Shown: piece after piece, positions 14,242 to 21,517 of the stretch | Layout of the letters: each line of letters starts with the position of its first letter | How positions within the stretch are numbered: position 1 is the first letter of the stretch | NCBI GenBank assembly: GCA_017577565.1 | Contig: PKRH01000019.1 | Span: 1-34,548 of the forward strand | Source of the DNA: Thermoanaerobacterales bacterium | GTDB taxonomy: Bacteria; Actinomycetota; Acidimicrobiia; Acidimicrobiales; JACDCH01 | DNA: 34,548 nucleotides | Reading direction: 5' to 3' | Translations under genes and position numbers: made by a program | The notes under the pieces: generated by a model | Seen by the model: only the letters and a program-made list of their open reading frames with translations | What the model was told of the DNA's origin: nothing | Database searches by the model: none

Positions 14242-15279
14242 GTGCGTGAGGAGCTGCTCGACCCCGACCGCGGGCCCGACGACCGGGCCACCGAGACGAC
14301 GCTGCGGCCGCGGCGGCTGGCCGAGTTCGTCGGCCAGGCCGAGCTGAAGGCGCACCTCGACATCGTCCTCGAGGCGGCCCGCCGGCGGGGCCAGCCGCCC
14401 GACCACCTGCTGTTCTCCGGGCCGCCCGGCCTCGGCAAGACGACGCTGGCGGGCATCATCGCCACCGAGCTCGGCGCCCACCTGCACACCACCTCGGGGC
14501 CGGCGATCGAGCGGGCGGGCGACCTGGCCGCCATCCTCACGCAGCTCGACGAGGGCGACGTGCTGTTCGTCGACGAGATCCACCGGCTGCCCCGCCCGGT
14601 GGAGGAGGTCCTCTACCCGGCGATGGAGGACTTCCAGCTCGACATCGTCCTCGGCAAGGGACCGGCGGCGCGGTCCATCCGGCTCGACCTGCCCCGGTTC
14701 ACGCTCGTCGGGGCGACGACCCGCACGGGCTCGATCACCGGGCCGCTGCGCGACCGGTTCGGGCTCGTGGCCCGGCTCGACTACTACACGCCGGCCGACC
14801 TCGAGGCCATCGTCGAGCGGGCGGCCGGCATCCTCGGCGTCGCCATCGACGCCGACGGCTGCGCCGAGATCGCCCGCCGGGCCCGGGGCACGCCCCGCAT
14901 CGCCAACCGCCTGCTCCGCCGGGTGCGCGACTACGCCGAGGTCACCGGTGACGGCACCGTCGACAAGGCGACGGCCGAGGCCGGCCTGGCGCTGTTCGGG
15001 GTCGACACCCGGGGGCTCGACCAGGTCGACCGGGCCATCCTGTCGGCGCTGTGCGAGCGCTTCGGCGGCGGGCCGGTCGGGCTGTCCACCCTCGCCATCA
15101 GCGTGGGCGAGCAGACCGAGACCGTCGAGGACGTCTACGAGCCCTTCCTCATCCAGGAGGGGCTCATCATGCGCACGCCCCGGGGACGGGTCGCGCTGCC
15201 CGCGGCGTGGGAGCACCTGGGGCTGACGCCGCCGCCCGACGCCGGGCCGAACGGCACGGCGCCGACCCTGTTCCCCTGA
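14242..15279 (+). CDS. ruvB: Holliday junction helicase motor RuvB
   Basis: The product has 345 residues, an AAA+ ATPase. Walker A is Gly-Pro-Pro-Gly-Leu-Gly-Lys-Thr (60–67) and Walker B is Leu-Phe-Val-Asp-Glu-Ile-His (108–114). The RuvB-specific Gly-Ala-Thr-Thr-Arg and Arg-Asp-Arg-Phe-Gly segments and a C-terminal winged-helix domain follow. Hexamers pump DNA through the RuvA-bound junction. GTG at 14242 is the only in-frame start after the ruvA stop that keeps the conserved N-terminus. The start has no strong SD, so coupling or co-transcription with ruvA is likely. Confidence 0.96.
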   Translation: MREELLDPDRGPDDRATETTLRPRRLAEFVGQAELKAHLDIVLEAARRRGQPPDHLLFSGPPGLGKTTLAGIIATELGAHLHTTSGPAIERAGDLAAILTQLDEGDVLFVDEIHRLPRPVEEVLYPAMEDFQLDIVLGKGPAARSIRLDLPRFTLVGATTRTGSITGPLRDRFGLVARLDYYTPADLEAIVERAAGILGVAIDADGCAEIARRARGTPRIANRLLRRVRDYAEVTGDGTVDKATAEAGLALFGVDTRGLDQVDRAILSALCERFGGGPVGLSTLAISVGEQTETVEDVYEPFLIQEGLIMRTPRGRVALPAAWEHLGLTPPPDAGPNGTAPTLFP

Positions 15280-15311
15280 CCGGCCGGTCCGGGACCCGTG
15301 ACCTGCGCCGC

Positions 15312-15327
15312 CCGGTGCCGGCACCGG
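15312..15327. promoter_or_regulatory. Perfect 16-bp palindrome abutting the queA -10 box
   Basis: CCGGTGCCGGCACCGG is identical to its reverse complement and ends at the base before TAGGTT. It could be a dimeric repressor site or, folded as CCGGTG/CACCGG, a terminator for ruvCAB. A second, imperfect element (GGTCC-G-GGACC) lies 20–30 bases upstream. Confidence 0.4.
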
Positions 15328-15333
15328 TAGGTT
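15328..15333 (+). promoter_or_regulatory. Putative -10 box (TAGGTT) of queA
   Basis: TAGGTT ends 12 bases before the ATG at 15346, with no SD between. The spacing is slightly long for a strictly leaderless start but could give a very short leader. Confidence 0.35.
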
Positions 15334-15345
15334 TGACCGGTCCGC

Positions 15346-16395
15346 ATGCAGCTGTCCGACTTCGACTACGACCTGCCCGAGGCGGCCATCGCCCAGCACC
15401 CGGCCGAGCCCCGCGACGCGGCGCGCCTGCTCGTCGCGCCGGCCGCCGGCCCCGTCGCGCACCGGACCGTGGCGGACGTGCCGTCGCTCGTGCGGCCCGG
15501 CGACGTCGTGGTGGTCAACAGCTCCCGGGTGCTGCCGGCCCGGCTCCACCTCCGCAAGCCGACCGGCGGGCGGGTCGAGGTCCTGCTGCTCGAACGGCTG
15601 CCGTCCGGCGCCTGGGAGGCGCTGGTCCGGCCGTCGCGCCGCCTGCGGCCGGGCACCGAGCTGGCGGCCGGCCCCGACCTGCGGGTGGAGGTCGGCGGCC
15701 CGGGGCCGGGGGAGGGCACCCGGCTGGTCGTGCTGCACACCGACGAGGGCACCGAGGCGGCCGAGCTGGCTGCGCTCGAGCGGCACGGGACGGTGCCGTT
15801 GCCGCCCTACGTCACCGAGCCGCTCGCCGACCCCGAGCGCTACCAGACCGTCTTCTCCCGCGAGCCCGGCTCGGTCGCCGCGCCGACGGCCGGCCTGCAC
15901 CTCACGACCGCCGTGCTCGACCGGGTGCGGGCGGCGGGCGCCGAGGTCCACGAGGTCGAGCTGGCGGTGGGCATGGGCACGTTCCGCCCGATGACGGCGC
16001 CGAAGGTCGAGGACCACCACATGCACGCCGAGCGCTACCGGGTGCCTCCGGCCACGCTGGCGGCCTGCACCGACGCCCGGGTCCGGGGCGGCCGGGTCGT
16101 CGCCGTCGGGACGACCACGGTGCGGGCGCTGGAGTCGGCGGCGCTGTCCGGCGAGCTCGAGGGGCGGACCGAGCTGTTCATCCGCCGCCCCTGGCGCTGG
16201 CGGGTGGTCGACGTGCTCATGACCAACTTCCACCTGCCCCGCTCGTCGCTGCTCGTGCTCGTCGACGCCTTCGTCGGCGACCGGTGGCGCGAGCTCTACG
16301 CGACGGCGCTCGAGGCCGGCTACCGCTTCCTGTCCTTCGGGGACGCCATGTGGCTGGAGCGGCCGCCGGCGACCGAGGAGGGCGAGGCGCCGTGA
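15346..16395 (+). CDS. queA: S-adenosylmethionine:tRNA ribosyltransferase-isomerase QueA
   Basis: The product has 349 residues. QueA transfers and isomerises the ribosyl part of SAM onto preQ1 at position 34 of tRNAs, making epoxyqueuosine. Family blocks are clear: Asp-Tyr-Asp-Leu-Pro-Glu near the start, Asn-Ser-Ser-Arg-Val-Leu-Pro-Ala-Arg, Gly-Ser-Val-Ala-Ala-Pro-Thr-Ala-Gly-Leu-His, Gly-Thr-Thr-Thr-Val-Arg, and Thr-Asn-Phe-His-Leu-Pro followed by Tyr-Arg-Phe-Leu-Ser-Phe-Gly-Asp-Ala-Met. It overlaps the preceding-pathway gene tgt by GTGA. preQ1 synthesis genes are not in the window, so preQ1 may be made elsewhere or imported. Confidence 0.96.
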   Translation: MQLSDFDYDLPEAAIAQHPAEPRDAARLLVAPAAGPVAHRTVADVPSLVRPGDVVVVNSSRVLPARLHLRKPTGGRVEVLLLERLPSGAWEALVRPSRRLRPGTELAAGPDLRVEVGGPGPGEGTRLVVLHTDEGTEAAELAALERHGTVPLPPYVTEPLADPERYQTVFSREPGSVAAPTAGLHLTTAVLDRVRAAGAEVHEVELAVGMGTFRPMTAPKVEDHHMHAERYRVPPATLAACTDARVRGGRVVAVGTTTVRALESAALSGELEGRTELFIRRPWRWRVVDVLMTNFHLPRSSLLVLVDAFVGDRWRELYATALEAGYRFLSFGDAMWLERPPATEEGEAP

Positions 16396-17546
16396 GCCTC
16401 GCCTTCACCGTCGAGGCCACCTGCGGGGCGGCCCGGACCGGCCGGGTGACGACGGCCCGGGGGACCTTCGCCACGCCGTGCTTCATGCCGGTCGGCACCC
16501 GGGGCGCCGTGCGCACGCTGTCGTCGGCCGACCTGGAGGCGCTGGGTGCCGAGGTCGTCCTCGGCAACACCTACCACCTCATGCTGCGGCCCGGCGCCGA
16601 CGTCGTCGCCGCGTTCGGCGGCCTCCACGGCTTCGCCGACTGGCACGGGCACGTGCTCACCGACTCCGGCGGCTACCAGATCTTCTCCCTCGGCCCGAAG
16701 GTCGACGACGAGGGGGCCACCTTCGTGTCGACCTACGACGGCAGCACCCACCACCTCAGCCCGGAGCGGGCGGTGGAGGTCCAGGTCGCGCTGGGCAGCG
16801 ACATCCAGATGGTCCTCGACGTCTGCCCGCCGCTGCCCTCGCCGCCCGACGTCGTGCGGTCCGCGGTCGAGCGCACCGCGCTGTGGGCCGAGCGGGCCCG
16901 CAAGGCGTTCCTGGCCCACGGCCGCGACGACCTGAACCAGTTCGGCATCGTGCAGGGCGGCGTCGACCTCGACCTGCGGGCCGAGAGCGCCCGCCGGACG
17001 GTGGCCGTCGGCTTCGAGGGCTACGCCGTCGGCGGGCTGTCGGTGGGGGAGGAGCGCAGCCAGACGATGCCCGCGCTCGAGGCCGCCGTCGCCGAGCTGC
17101 CGGCCGACCGACCCCGCTACTTCATGGGGCTGGGCGACCCGCTCGGCATCGTCGACGCCGTCGCCCGGGGCGTCGACATGTTCGACTGCGTGCTGCCGAC
17201 CCGCCTCGCCCGCCACGGGACGCTCCTCACCTCCGAGGGGCGGATCAACCTGCGCAACGCCCGCTTCGCCACCGACCCGCGCCCCCTCGACCCCGCCTGC
17301 GGGTGCCCGGTGTGCGCCCGCTGGTCGCGCGGCTACCTCCGCCACCTGCTGACGACCGCCGAGCCCACGGCGCCCCGCCTGCTCACCCTGCACAACGTGG
17401 CCTGGACGTTCGCGCTGGTCGAGCGCATCCGGGCGGCGATCGCCGCGGGCACGCTGGACGAGCTGCGGGCCGAGGTGGCGGCGGTCTGGGGTCGGGACGG
17501 GGCGGGCCGGGCGCCGGATGGCCCCGGTCCCGGGGACGGGGGCTAG
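16392..17546 (+). CDS. tgt: Queuine/preQ1 tRNA-guanine transglycosylase
   Basis: The product has 384 residues, a TIM-barrel enzyme that swaps guanine 34 for preQ1 in GUN-anticodon tRNAs. Asp91 (Asp-Ser-Gly-Gly-Tyr-Gln) is the general acid/base and Asp265 (Met-Phe-Asp-Cys-Val-Leu-Pro-Thr-Arg) the nucleophile. The zinc site is Cys303, Cys305, Cys308 and, by spacing, His335. The residue set is that of bacterial TGT, not archaeal ArcTGT. The GTG start lies in the queA stop. The C-terminal dozen residues are a Gly/Pro-rich extension, and the TAG stop doubles as the start of the next promoter-like hexamer. Confidence 0.96.
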   Translation: MSLAFTVEATCGAARTGRVTTARGTFATPCFMPVGTRGAVRTLSSADLEALGAEVVLGNTYHLMLRPGADVVAAFGGLHGFADWHGHVLTDSGGYQIFSLGPKVDDEGATFVSTYDGSTHHLSPERAVEVQVALGSDIQMVLDVCPPLPSPPDVVRSAVERTALWAERARKAFLAHGRDDLNQFGIVQGGVDLDLRAESARRTVAVGFEGYAVGGLSVGEERSQTMPALEAAVAELPADRPRYFMGLGDPLGIVDAVARGVDMFDCVLPTRLARHGTLLTSEGRINLRNARFATDPRPLDPACGCPVCARWSRGYLRHLLTTAEPTAPRLLTLHNVAWTFALVERIRAAIAAGTLDELRAEVAAVWGRDGAGRAPDGPGPGDGG

Positions 17547-17549
17547 CCT
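17544..17549 (+). promoter_or_regulatory. Putative -10 box (TAGCCT) of yajC–secDF
   Basis: TAGCCT begins with the TAG stop codon of tgt and ends 12 bases before the yajC ATG. It is identical to the hexamers before hisS and rarA. A small CCCCG/CGGGG hairpin (17522–17535) lies just upstream within the tgt end. Confidence 0.38.
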
Positions 17550-17561
17550 CGTCCGGCCGCC

Positions 17562-17978
17562 ATGGAAGCGCTCCTCGTCCTCGCCGTCACCTTCCTGCTC
17601 CTCTGGCTGCTCTTCATCCGGCCGCAGCAGCGCCGCGTGCGCGAGCACCAGGCCCTGGTCGACGCCCTGCAGCCCGGCGACCGCATCGTGCTGACCGCCG
17701 GCATCCACGGCCGCATCGTCGAGCTCGACCCCCGGCTCATGACCGTCGAGGTGGCGCCCGGGGTGCGCATCACGGTCGAGCGGCGGGCGGTCCTGCGGCT
17801 GGTCGACGAGGACGACGAGGTCGACGGGGTCGACGAGGAGGCCGCGGCGGCGGGGGACGAGGCGCCGATGGGGGACGGCGCCCCGGCGGGTGGCAGCATC
17901 GACGACAGCGACGGTGGCCCCCCGGCCGCCGACCCGACCGACGACCGCCCGGGCGGCCCCGGGCCGGCCACCGAGTGA
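17562..17978 (+). CDS. yajC: Preprotein translocase subunit YajC
   Basis: The product has 138 residues. One N-terminal membrane helix (about 3–20) leads into the diagnostic Phe-Ile-Arg-Pro-Gln-Gln-Arg-Arg, then a small cytoplasmic domain with Gly-Asp-Arg-Ile-Val-Leu-Thr-Ala-Gly-Ile-His-Gly. YajC associates with SecDF at the Sec channel. From about residue 82 the protein becomes a long acidic, Asp/Glu/Gly/Pro-rich tail that is probably disordered. It is followed after 4 bases by secD. Confidence 0.94.
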   Translation: MEALLVLAVTFLLLWLLFIRPQQRRVREHQALVDALQPGDRIVLTAGIHGRIVELDPRLMTVEVAPGVRITVERRAVLRLVDEDDEVDGVDEEAAAAGDEAPMGDGAPAGGSIDDSDGGPPAADPTDDRPGGPGPATE

Positions 17979-17982
17979 GCTG

Positions 17983-19638
17983 ATGCGACGGAAGATCCTC
18001 GTCCCGCTGGTCACCATCCTGGTCGTCGCCTTCGGCGGCCTGGGCCTGACGCTGGCGACCGGCAGCAGCCCCGAGCTCGGGCTCGACCTGCAGGGCGGCG
18101 TGTCCGTCGTCCTGGCCCCCACGGGGGAGGCGTCGGGTGAGCAGCTCGACCAGGCGCTCGCCATCATCCGCGACCGGGTCGACGCGCTGGGCGTGGCCGA
18201 GCCCGACATCACCCGCCAGGGTGACAACATCGTCGTCCAGCTGCCGGGGGCGAAGAACCGGGACCGGGCCCTCGCCCTGGTCGGCCAGACCGCCGAGCTG
18301 CGGTTCCGCCCGGTGCTCTCGCGCCAGCAGGTCGACCCCGACGCGCTGGCCGAGGCCCGGGAGGCGGCCGAGGAGCGGGTCGGCGAGGGCACGGAGGACC
18401 CGGCCGCCGAGGACGGCACGACCACGACGACGGCCGCCGACACGTCGACGTCGTCGGAGGGCGCAGGGCTCGTCGAGGGCGAGAGCGCCGCCGCGCCGGC
18501 CCAGGAGGAGACGACCACGACGACCGCCCCGGCCCAGGAGGGCGACCAGGGCGAGGAGGCCCCGGCCGGGGAGGGCGGGCAGGCGCCCGGCGTGCCCGAG
18601 CTGACGCCCCGCGACCGGGACGAGGCCGACGCGGAGGTCACCCTGCCGGGGAAGGACGGCCAGACCGTCTACACCCTCGGGCCGGCCCTGGCGACCGGGC
18701 GCATCGTCAGCACGGCCCGGGCCGAGGTCCAGACCGGTCAGTGGCTGGTCGCCCTCGAGATGCGCAAGGGCGAGGACGGCATCGACAAGTTCAACGAGAT
18801 CGCCGCCCAGTGCTACTACCAGGACCCGGTGTGCCCTCAGGGCGAGCTGGCCATCGTCCTCGACTCGGTCGTCCAGTCGGCGCCGGGGATCCGGGAGCCC
18901 AGCTTCGCCCGGGACCAGATCTCGATCACCGGCGCCTTCACCGAGTCCGAGGCCAAGGACCTGGCCCTGGTGCTGCGCTACGGCTCGCTGCCCGTCGAGC
19001 TCGAGCGCCAGACGGTCGAGACCGTGTCGGCCACCCTCGGCGAGGACTCGCTGCGGGCCGGCATCGTCGCCGGCATCGCCGGCCTGGTCATCGTCGCCGC
19101 CTACATGATCCTCTACTACCGGGCGCTGGGGATCGTCGTGATCTTCGGCTTCGCCGTCTGGGGCGCGCTCATGTACTCGGTCGTCAGCTGGCTGGGCGAG
19201 ACGCAGGGCCTGGCGCTCACGCTGGCCGGCGTCACCGGCATGATCATGTCGATCGGCGTGACCGCCGACTCCTACATCGTGTTCTTCGAGCGCCTGAAGG
19301 ACGACGTGCGAGCGGGACGCACGCTGCGGAGCACGACGGAGCGCTCGTTCAAGCGGGCCTTCCGCACGATCCTCGCCGCCAACGTCACCTCGTTCATCGG
19401 GGCGGGCGTGCTGTGGTGGCTGACGGTCGGCTCGGTGCGGGGCTTCGCCCTCTTCCTCGGCCTGTCGACCGTCCTCGGCGTGATCGTCACCTGGTTCTAC
19501 ACCCGGCCGGTCGTGATCTGGCTGTCGCGGCACCGGGTGTTCACCGACATGCCCGTGCTCGGCGTGGCCCGGGGCCTCGCCGCCCGTCCGGACGCCCGGG
19601 AGCGCCGGGTGGCCGCTGCAGGGGGGACCGGCCGATGA
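17983..19638 (+). CDS. secD: Protein translocase subunit SecD
   Basis: The product has 551 residues and uses the proton motive force to help pull secreted proteins out of SecYEG. It has an N-terminal helix (about 5–25), a large external P1 region beginning with Leu-Gly-Leu-Asp-Leu-Gln-Gly-Gly, and five C-terminal membrane helices with the conserved Ser-Ile-Gly-Val-Thr-Ala-Asp-Ser-Tyr-Ile-Val-Phe-Phe-Glu-Arg segment near 420–437. An acidic Thr/Ala/Glu/Gly-rich low-complexity stretch (about 140–206) is inserted in P1. I chose the ATG at 17983 because the frame upstream lies over yajC and the N-terminal Met-Arg-Arg-Lys-Ile-Leu matches SecD starts. The end overlaps secF as ATGA. Confidence 0.95.
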   Translation: MRRKILVPLVTILVVAFGGLGLTLATGSSPELGLDLQGGVSVVLAPTGEASGEQLDQALAIIRDRVDALGVAEPDITRQGDNIVVQLPGAKNRDRALALVGQTAELRFRPVLSRQQVDPDALAEAREAAEERVGEGTEDPAAEDGTTTTTAADTSTSSEGAGLVEGESAAAPAQEETTTTTAPAQEGDQGEEAPAGEGGQAPGVPELTPRDRDEADAEVTLPGKDGQTVYTLGPALATGRIVSTARAEVQTGQWLVALEMRKGEDGIDKFNEIAAQCYYQDPVCPQGELAIVLDSVVQSAPGIREPSFARDQISITGAFTESEAKDLALVLRYGSLPVELERQTVETVSATLGEDSLRAGIVAGIAGLVIVAAYMILYYRALGIVVIFGFAVWGALMYSVVSWLGETQGLALTLAGVTGMIMSIGVTADSYIVFFERLKDDVRAGRTLRSTTERSFKRAFRTILAANVTSFIGAGVLWWLTVGSVRGFALFLGLSTVLGVIVTWFYTRPVVIWLSRHRVFTDMPVLGVARGLAARPDARERRVAAAGGTGR

Positions 19639-20882
19639 CCGACGACGCACGCACCAACGGGGCCCGGGCCGGCGAGCCCGAGGAGGCCCGCGACCGCCCC
19701 GCCGACGCCGCGCCCAGCGGCGACCCGGCGACGTTCCTGCGCTCCCGGTCGGTCTGGGCCCGGCTCTACCACGGCGAGACGACCGTCGACTTCGTCGGGC
19801 GCTGGCGCATCTGGTTCGGCCTCTCCGCGGCCGTCATCCTCGTCGGGGTCGTCGCCTTCGTCGTCCGGGGCGGCTTCAACCTGGGCATCGACTTCGAGGG
19901 CGGCGTCGTCTGGCAGGTGCCGACCGAGGACGTCACCGTCGCCGAGGCGCGCGACGCGGTCGAGCCCTTCGGCCTGGCCGGCTCGACGATCCAGGAGCTG
20001 GAGAGCGACGAGGGCCGCAGCATCCGCATCGAGGCCGAGCCGGTCGACCCGGCCACGAGTGACGAGATCACCGCGACGCTCGCCGAGCTGACCGGCACCC
20101 CGGTCGACGACGTCGTGCTCGACGAGGTGGGGCCGTCGTGGGGGCGGGAGATCAGCGAGAAGGCCCTCCGGGCCCTCGTCGTCTTCCTCGTGCTCGTCAC
20201 CCTCTACATCACGGTGCGCTTCGAGTGGAAGATGGCCCTGCCGACGCTCGTGGCGCTGTTCCACGACATCCTCGTGGTGGCGGGCTTCTACGCCGTGACG
20301 CAGATCGAGATCACGCCGGCGACGGTCATCGCCCTGCTCACGATCCTCGGCTACTCGATCTACGACGGCGTCGTCGTCTTCGACAAGGTCGACGAGAACA
20401 GCCGGTACGTCTCCGCGACCGGTGGCCTGAGCTACGGCGGCATGGTCAACGTGTCGCTCAACCAGGCCCTCATGCGGTCGCTCAACACCAACATCACCGC
20501 GGTGCTGCCGGTGCTCGCCCTGCTGGTCCTCGGCTCGTGGGTGATGGGGGCGAAGGTCATCGAGGAGTTCGCCATCGCGCTGCTGATCGGGCAGATCTCC
20601 GGCGCCTACTCGTCGATCTTCATCGCCTCGCCGCTGCTGGCCCTGCTGAAGGAGCGCGAGCCCCGCTTCCGCGACATCAAGCGGCGCATCGACGCCCGGG
20701 GCGGCGACCGGGACGTCGTCGTCGCCACCATCGCCCTCGGCCGCCCGCCCTCGGGGCGGTCCGCGCCCGCCCGGCCGGCCGCGGGCGGCACGGGCCGCGC
20801 CGCCCCGGCGACGGTCGGCTCCGGGCAGCGGGTCATCCCGCCCCGCCCCCGCAAGAAGACGAAGCGCCCCGGTCGCCGCTGA
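19635..20882 (+). CDS. secF: Protein translocase subunit SecF
   Basis: The product has 415 residues. An N-terminal polar region (1–57) precedes six membrane helices, the Leu-Gly-Ile-Asp-Phe-Glu-Gly-Gly motif near 86–93, and the Tyr-Ser-Ile-Tyr-Asp-Gly-Val-Val-Val-Phe-Asp-Lys segment, the SecF form of the proton-pathway helix. The last 50 or so residues are Pro/Arg/Lys-rich and very basic, a cytoplasmic tail that could contact ribosomes or lipid head groups (inference). The start overlaps the secD stop (ATGA). SecD, SecF and YajC work together in export. Confidence 0.95.
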   Translation: MTDDARTNGARAGEPEEARDRPADAAPSGDPATFLRSRSVWARLYHGETTVDFVGRWRIWFGLSAAVILVGVVAFVVRGGFNLGIDFEGGVVWQVPTEDVTVAEARDAVEPFGLAGSTIQELESDEGRSIRIEAEPVDPATSDEITATLAELTGTPVDDVVLDEVGPSWGREISEKALRALVVFLVLVTLYITVRFEWKMALPTLVALFHDILVVAGFYAVTQIEITPATVIALLTILGYSIYDGVVVFDKVDENSRYVSATGGLSYGGMVNVSLNQALMRSLNTNITAVLPVLALLVLGSWVMGAKVIEEFAIALLIGQISGAYSSIFIASPLLALLKEREPRFRDIKRRIDARGGDRDVVVATIALGRPPSGRSAPARPAAGGTGRAAPATVGSGQRVIPPRPRKKTKRPGRR

Positions 20883-20883
20883 G

Positions 20884-20918
20884 CCGCCCGGGTCCGGCGG
20901 CGGCGGGGGAGCGGGCGG
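20884..20918 (+). terminator. Possible hairpin terminator after secF
   Basis: CCGCCCG (20884–20890) and CGGGCGG (20912–20918) are perfect 7-bp inverted arms around a 21-base loop, immediately after the secF stop. The apt -10-like box begins two bases later. No U-tract is present. Confidence 0.35.
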
Positions 20919-20919
20919 G

Positions 20920-20925
20920 TAACGT
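20920..20925 (+). promoter_or_regulatory. Putative -10 box (TAACGT) of apt
   Basis: TAACGT ends 8 bases before the ATG at 20934, with no SD between, consistent with a leaderless transcript. Confidence 0.42.
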
Positions 20926-20933
20926 CGCCCGCG

Positions 20934-21461
20934 ATGACGCGAGATCCCTCGTGGCTCGCCGGGCTCCTGCGCGACATCCCCGACTTCCCGCAGCCGGGCG
21001 TCGTCTTCAAGGACCTCACGCCGCTCGTCGGCCACGGCGAGGCCTTCCGGTTCGCGGTCGACGCGCTGGCCGACCACGCCGCCGGCCTGGGTGTCGACAA
21101 GGTCGTGGGGATCGAGGCCCGCGGGTTCGTGTTCGCCGCCGCCGTCGCCTACCGCCTCGGTGCCGGGCTCGTGCCGGTCCGCAAGCCGGGGAAGCTGCCG
21201 GGGCAGACGATCACCGAGACCTACGCCCTGGAGTACGGCACCGACGCCCTCGACGTCCACGTCGACGCCCTGGCCCGGGACGAGGCCGTCTACGTCGTCG
21301 ACGACGTGCTCGCCACCGGGGGGACGGCGACGGCGACCTGCCGGCTCGTCGAGCGGCTCGGCGGGGCCGTGGTCGGGCTCGGCTTCGTCGTCGAGTTGGG
21401 GTTCCTCGACGGACGGAGCAGACTGGCAGACCGCGAGGTCCTCAGCCTGGTCACCGTGTAG
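20934..21461 (+). CDS. apt: Adenine phosphoribosyltransferase
   Basis: The product has 175 residues and makes AMP from adenine and PRPP (purine salvage) in the cytoplasm. The N-terminal Ile-Pro-Asp-Phe-Pro-Gln-Pro-Gly-Val-Val-Phe-Lys-Asp block and the Glu-Ala-Arg-Gly-Phe segment (61–65) are typical. The PRPP loop Val-Val-Asp-Asp-Val-Leu-Ala-Thr-Gly-Gly-Thr-Ala lies at 121–132. It sits between secF and the RelA/SpoT gene, as in many actinobacteria and firmicutes. Confidence 0.96.
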   Translation: MTRDPSWLAGLLRDIPDFPQPGVVFKDLTPLVGHGEAFRFAVDALADHAAGLGVDKVVGIEARGFVFAAAVAYRLGAGLVPVRKPGKLPGQTITETYALEYGTDALDVHVDALARDEAVYVVDDVLATGGTATATCRLVERLGGAVVGLGFVVELGFLDGRSRLADREVLSLVTV

Positions 21462-21517
21462 CTCCGGGAACACCGGCGCCCGCGGTGGGGTTCTGCAGGT
21501 CGTGAGAGGAGGACGAC

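Noticed and set aside
13528..16233. 901-residue reverse-strand open frame opposite ruvA, ruvB and queA
   Set aside because: It is the mirror of three strongly conserved genes and shows only Arg/Gly/Asp/Leu-rich low-complexity sequence.
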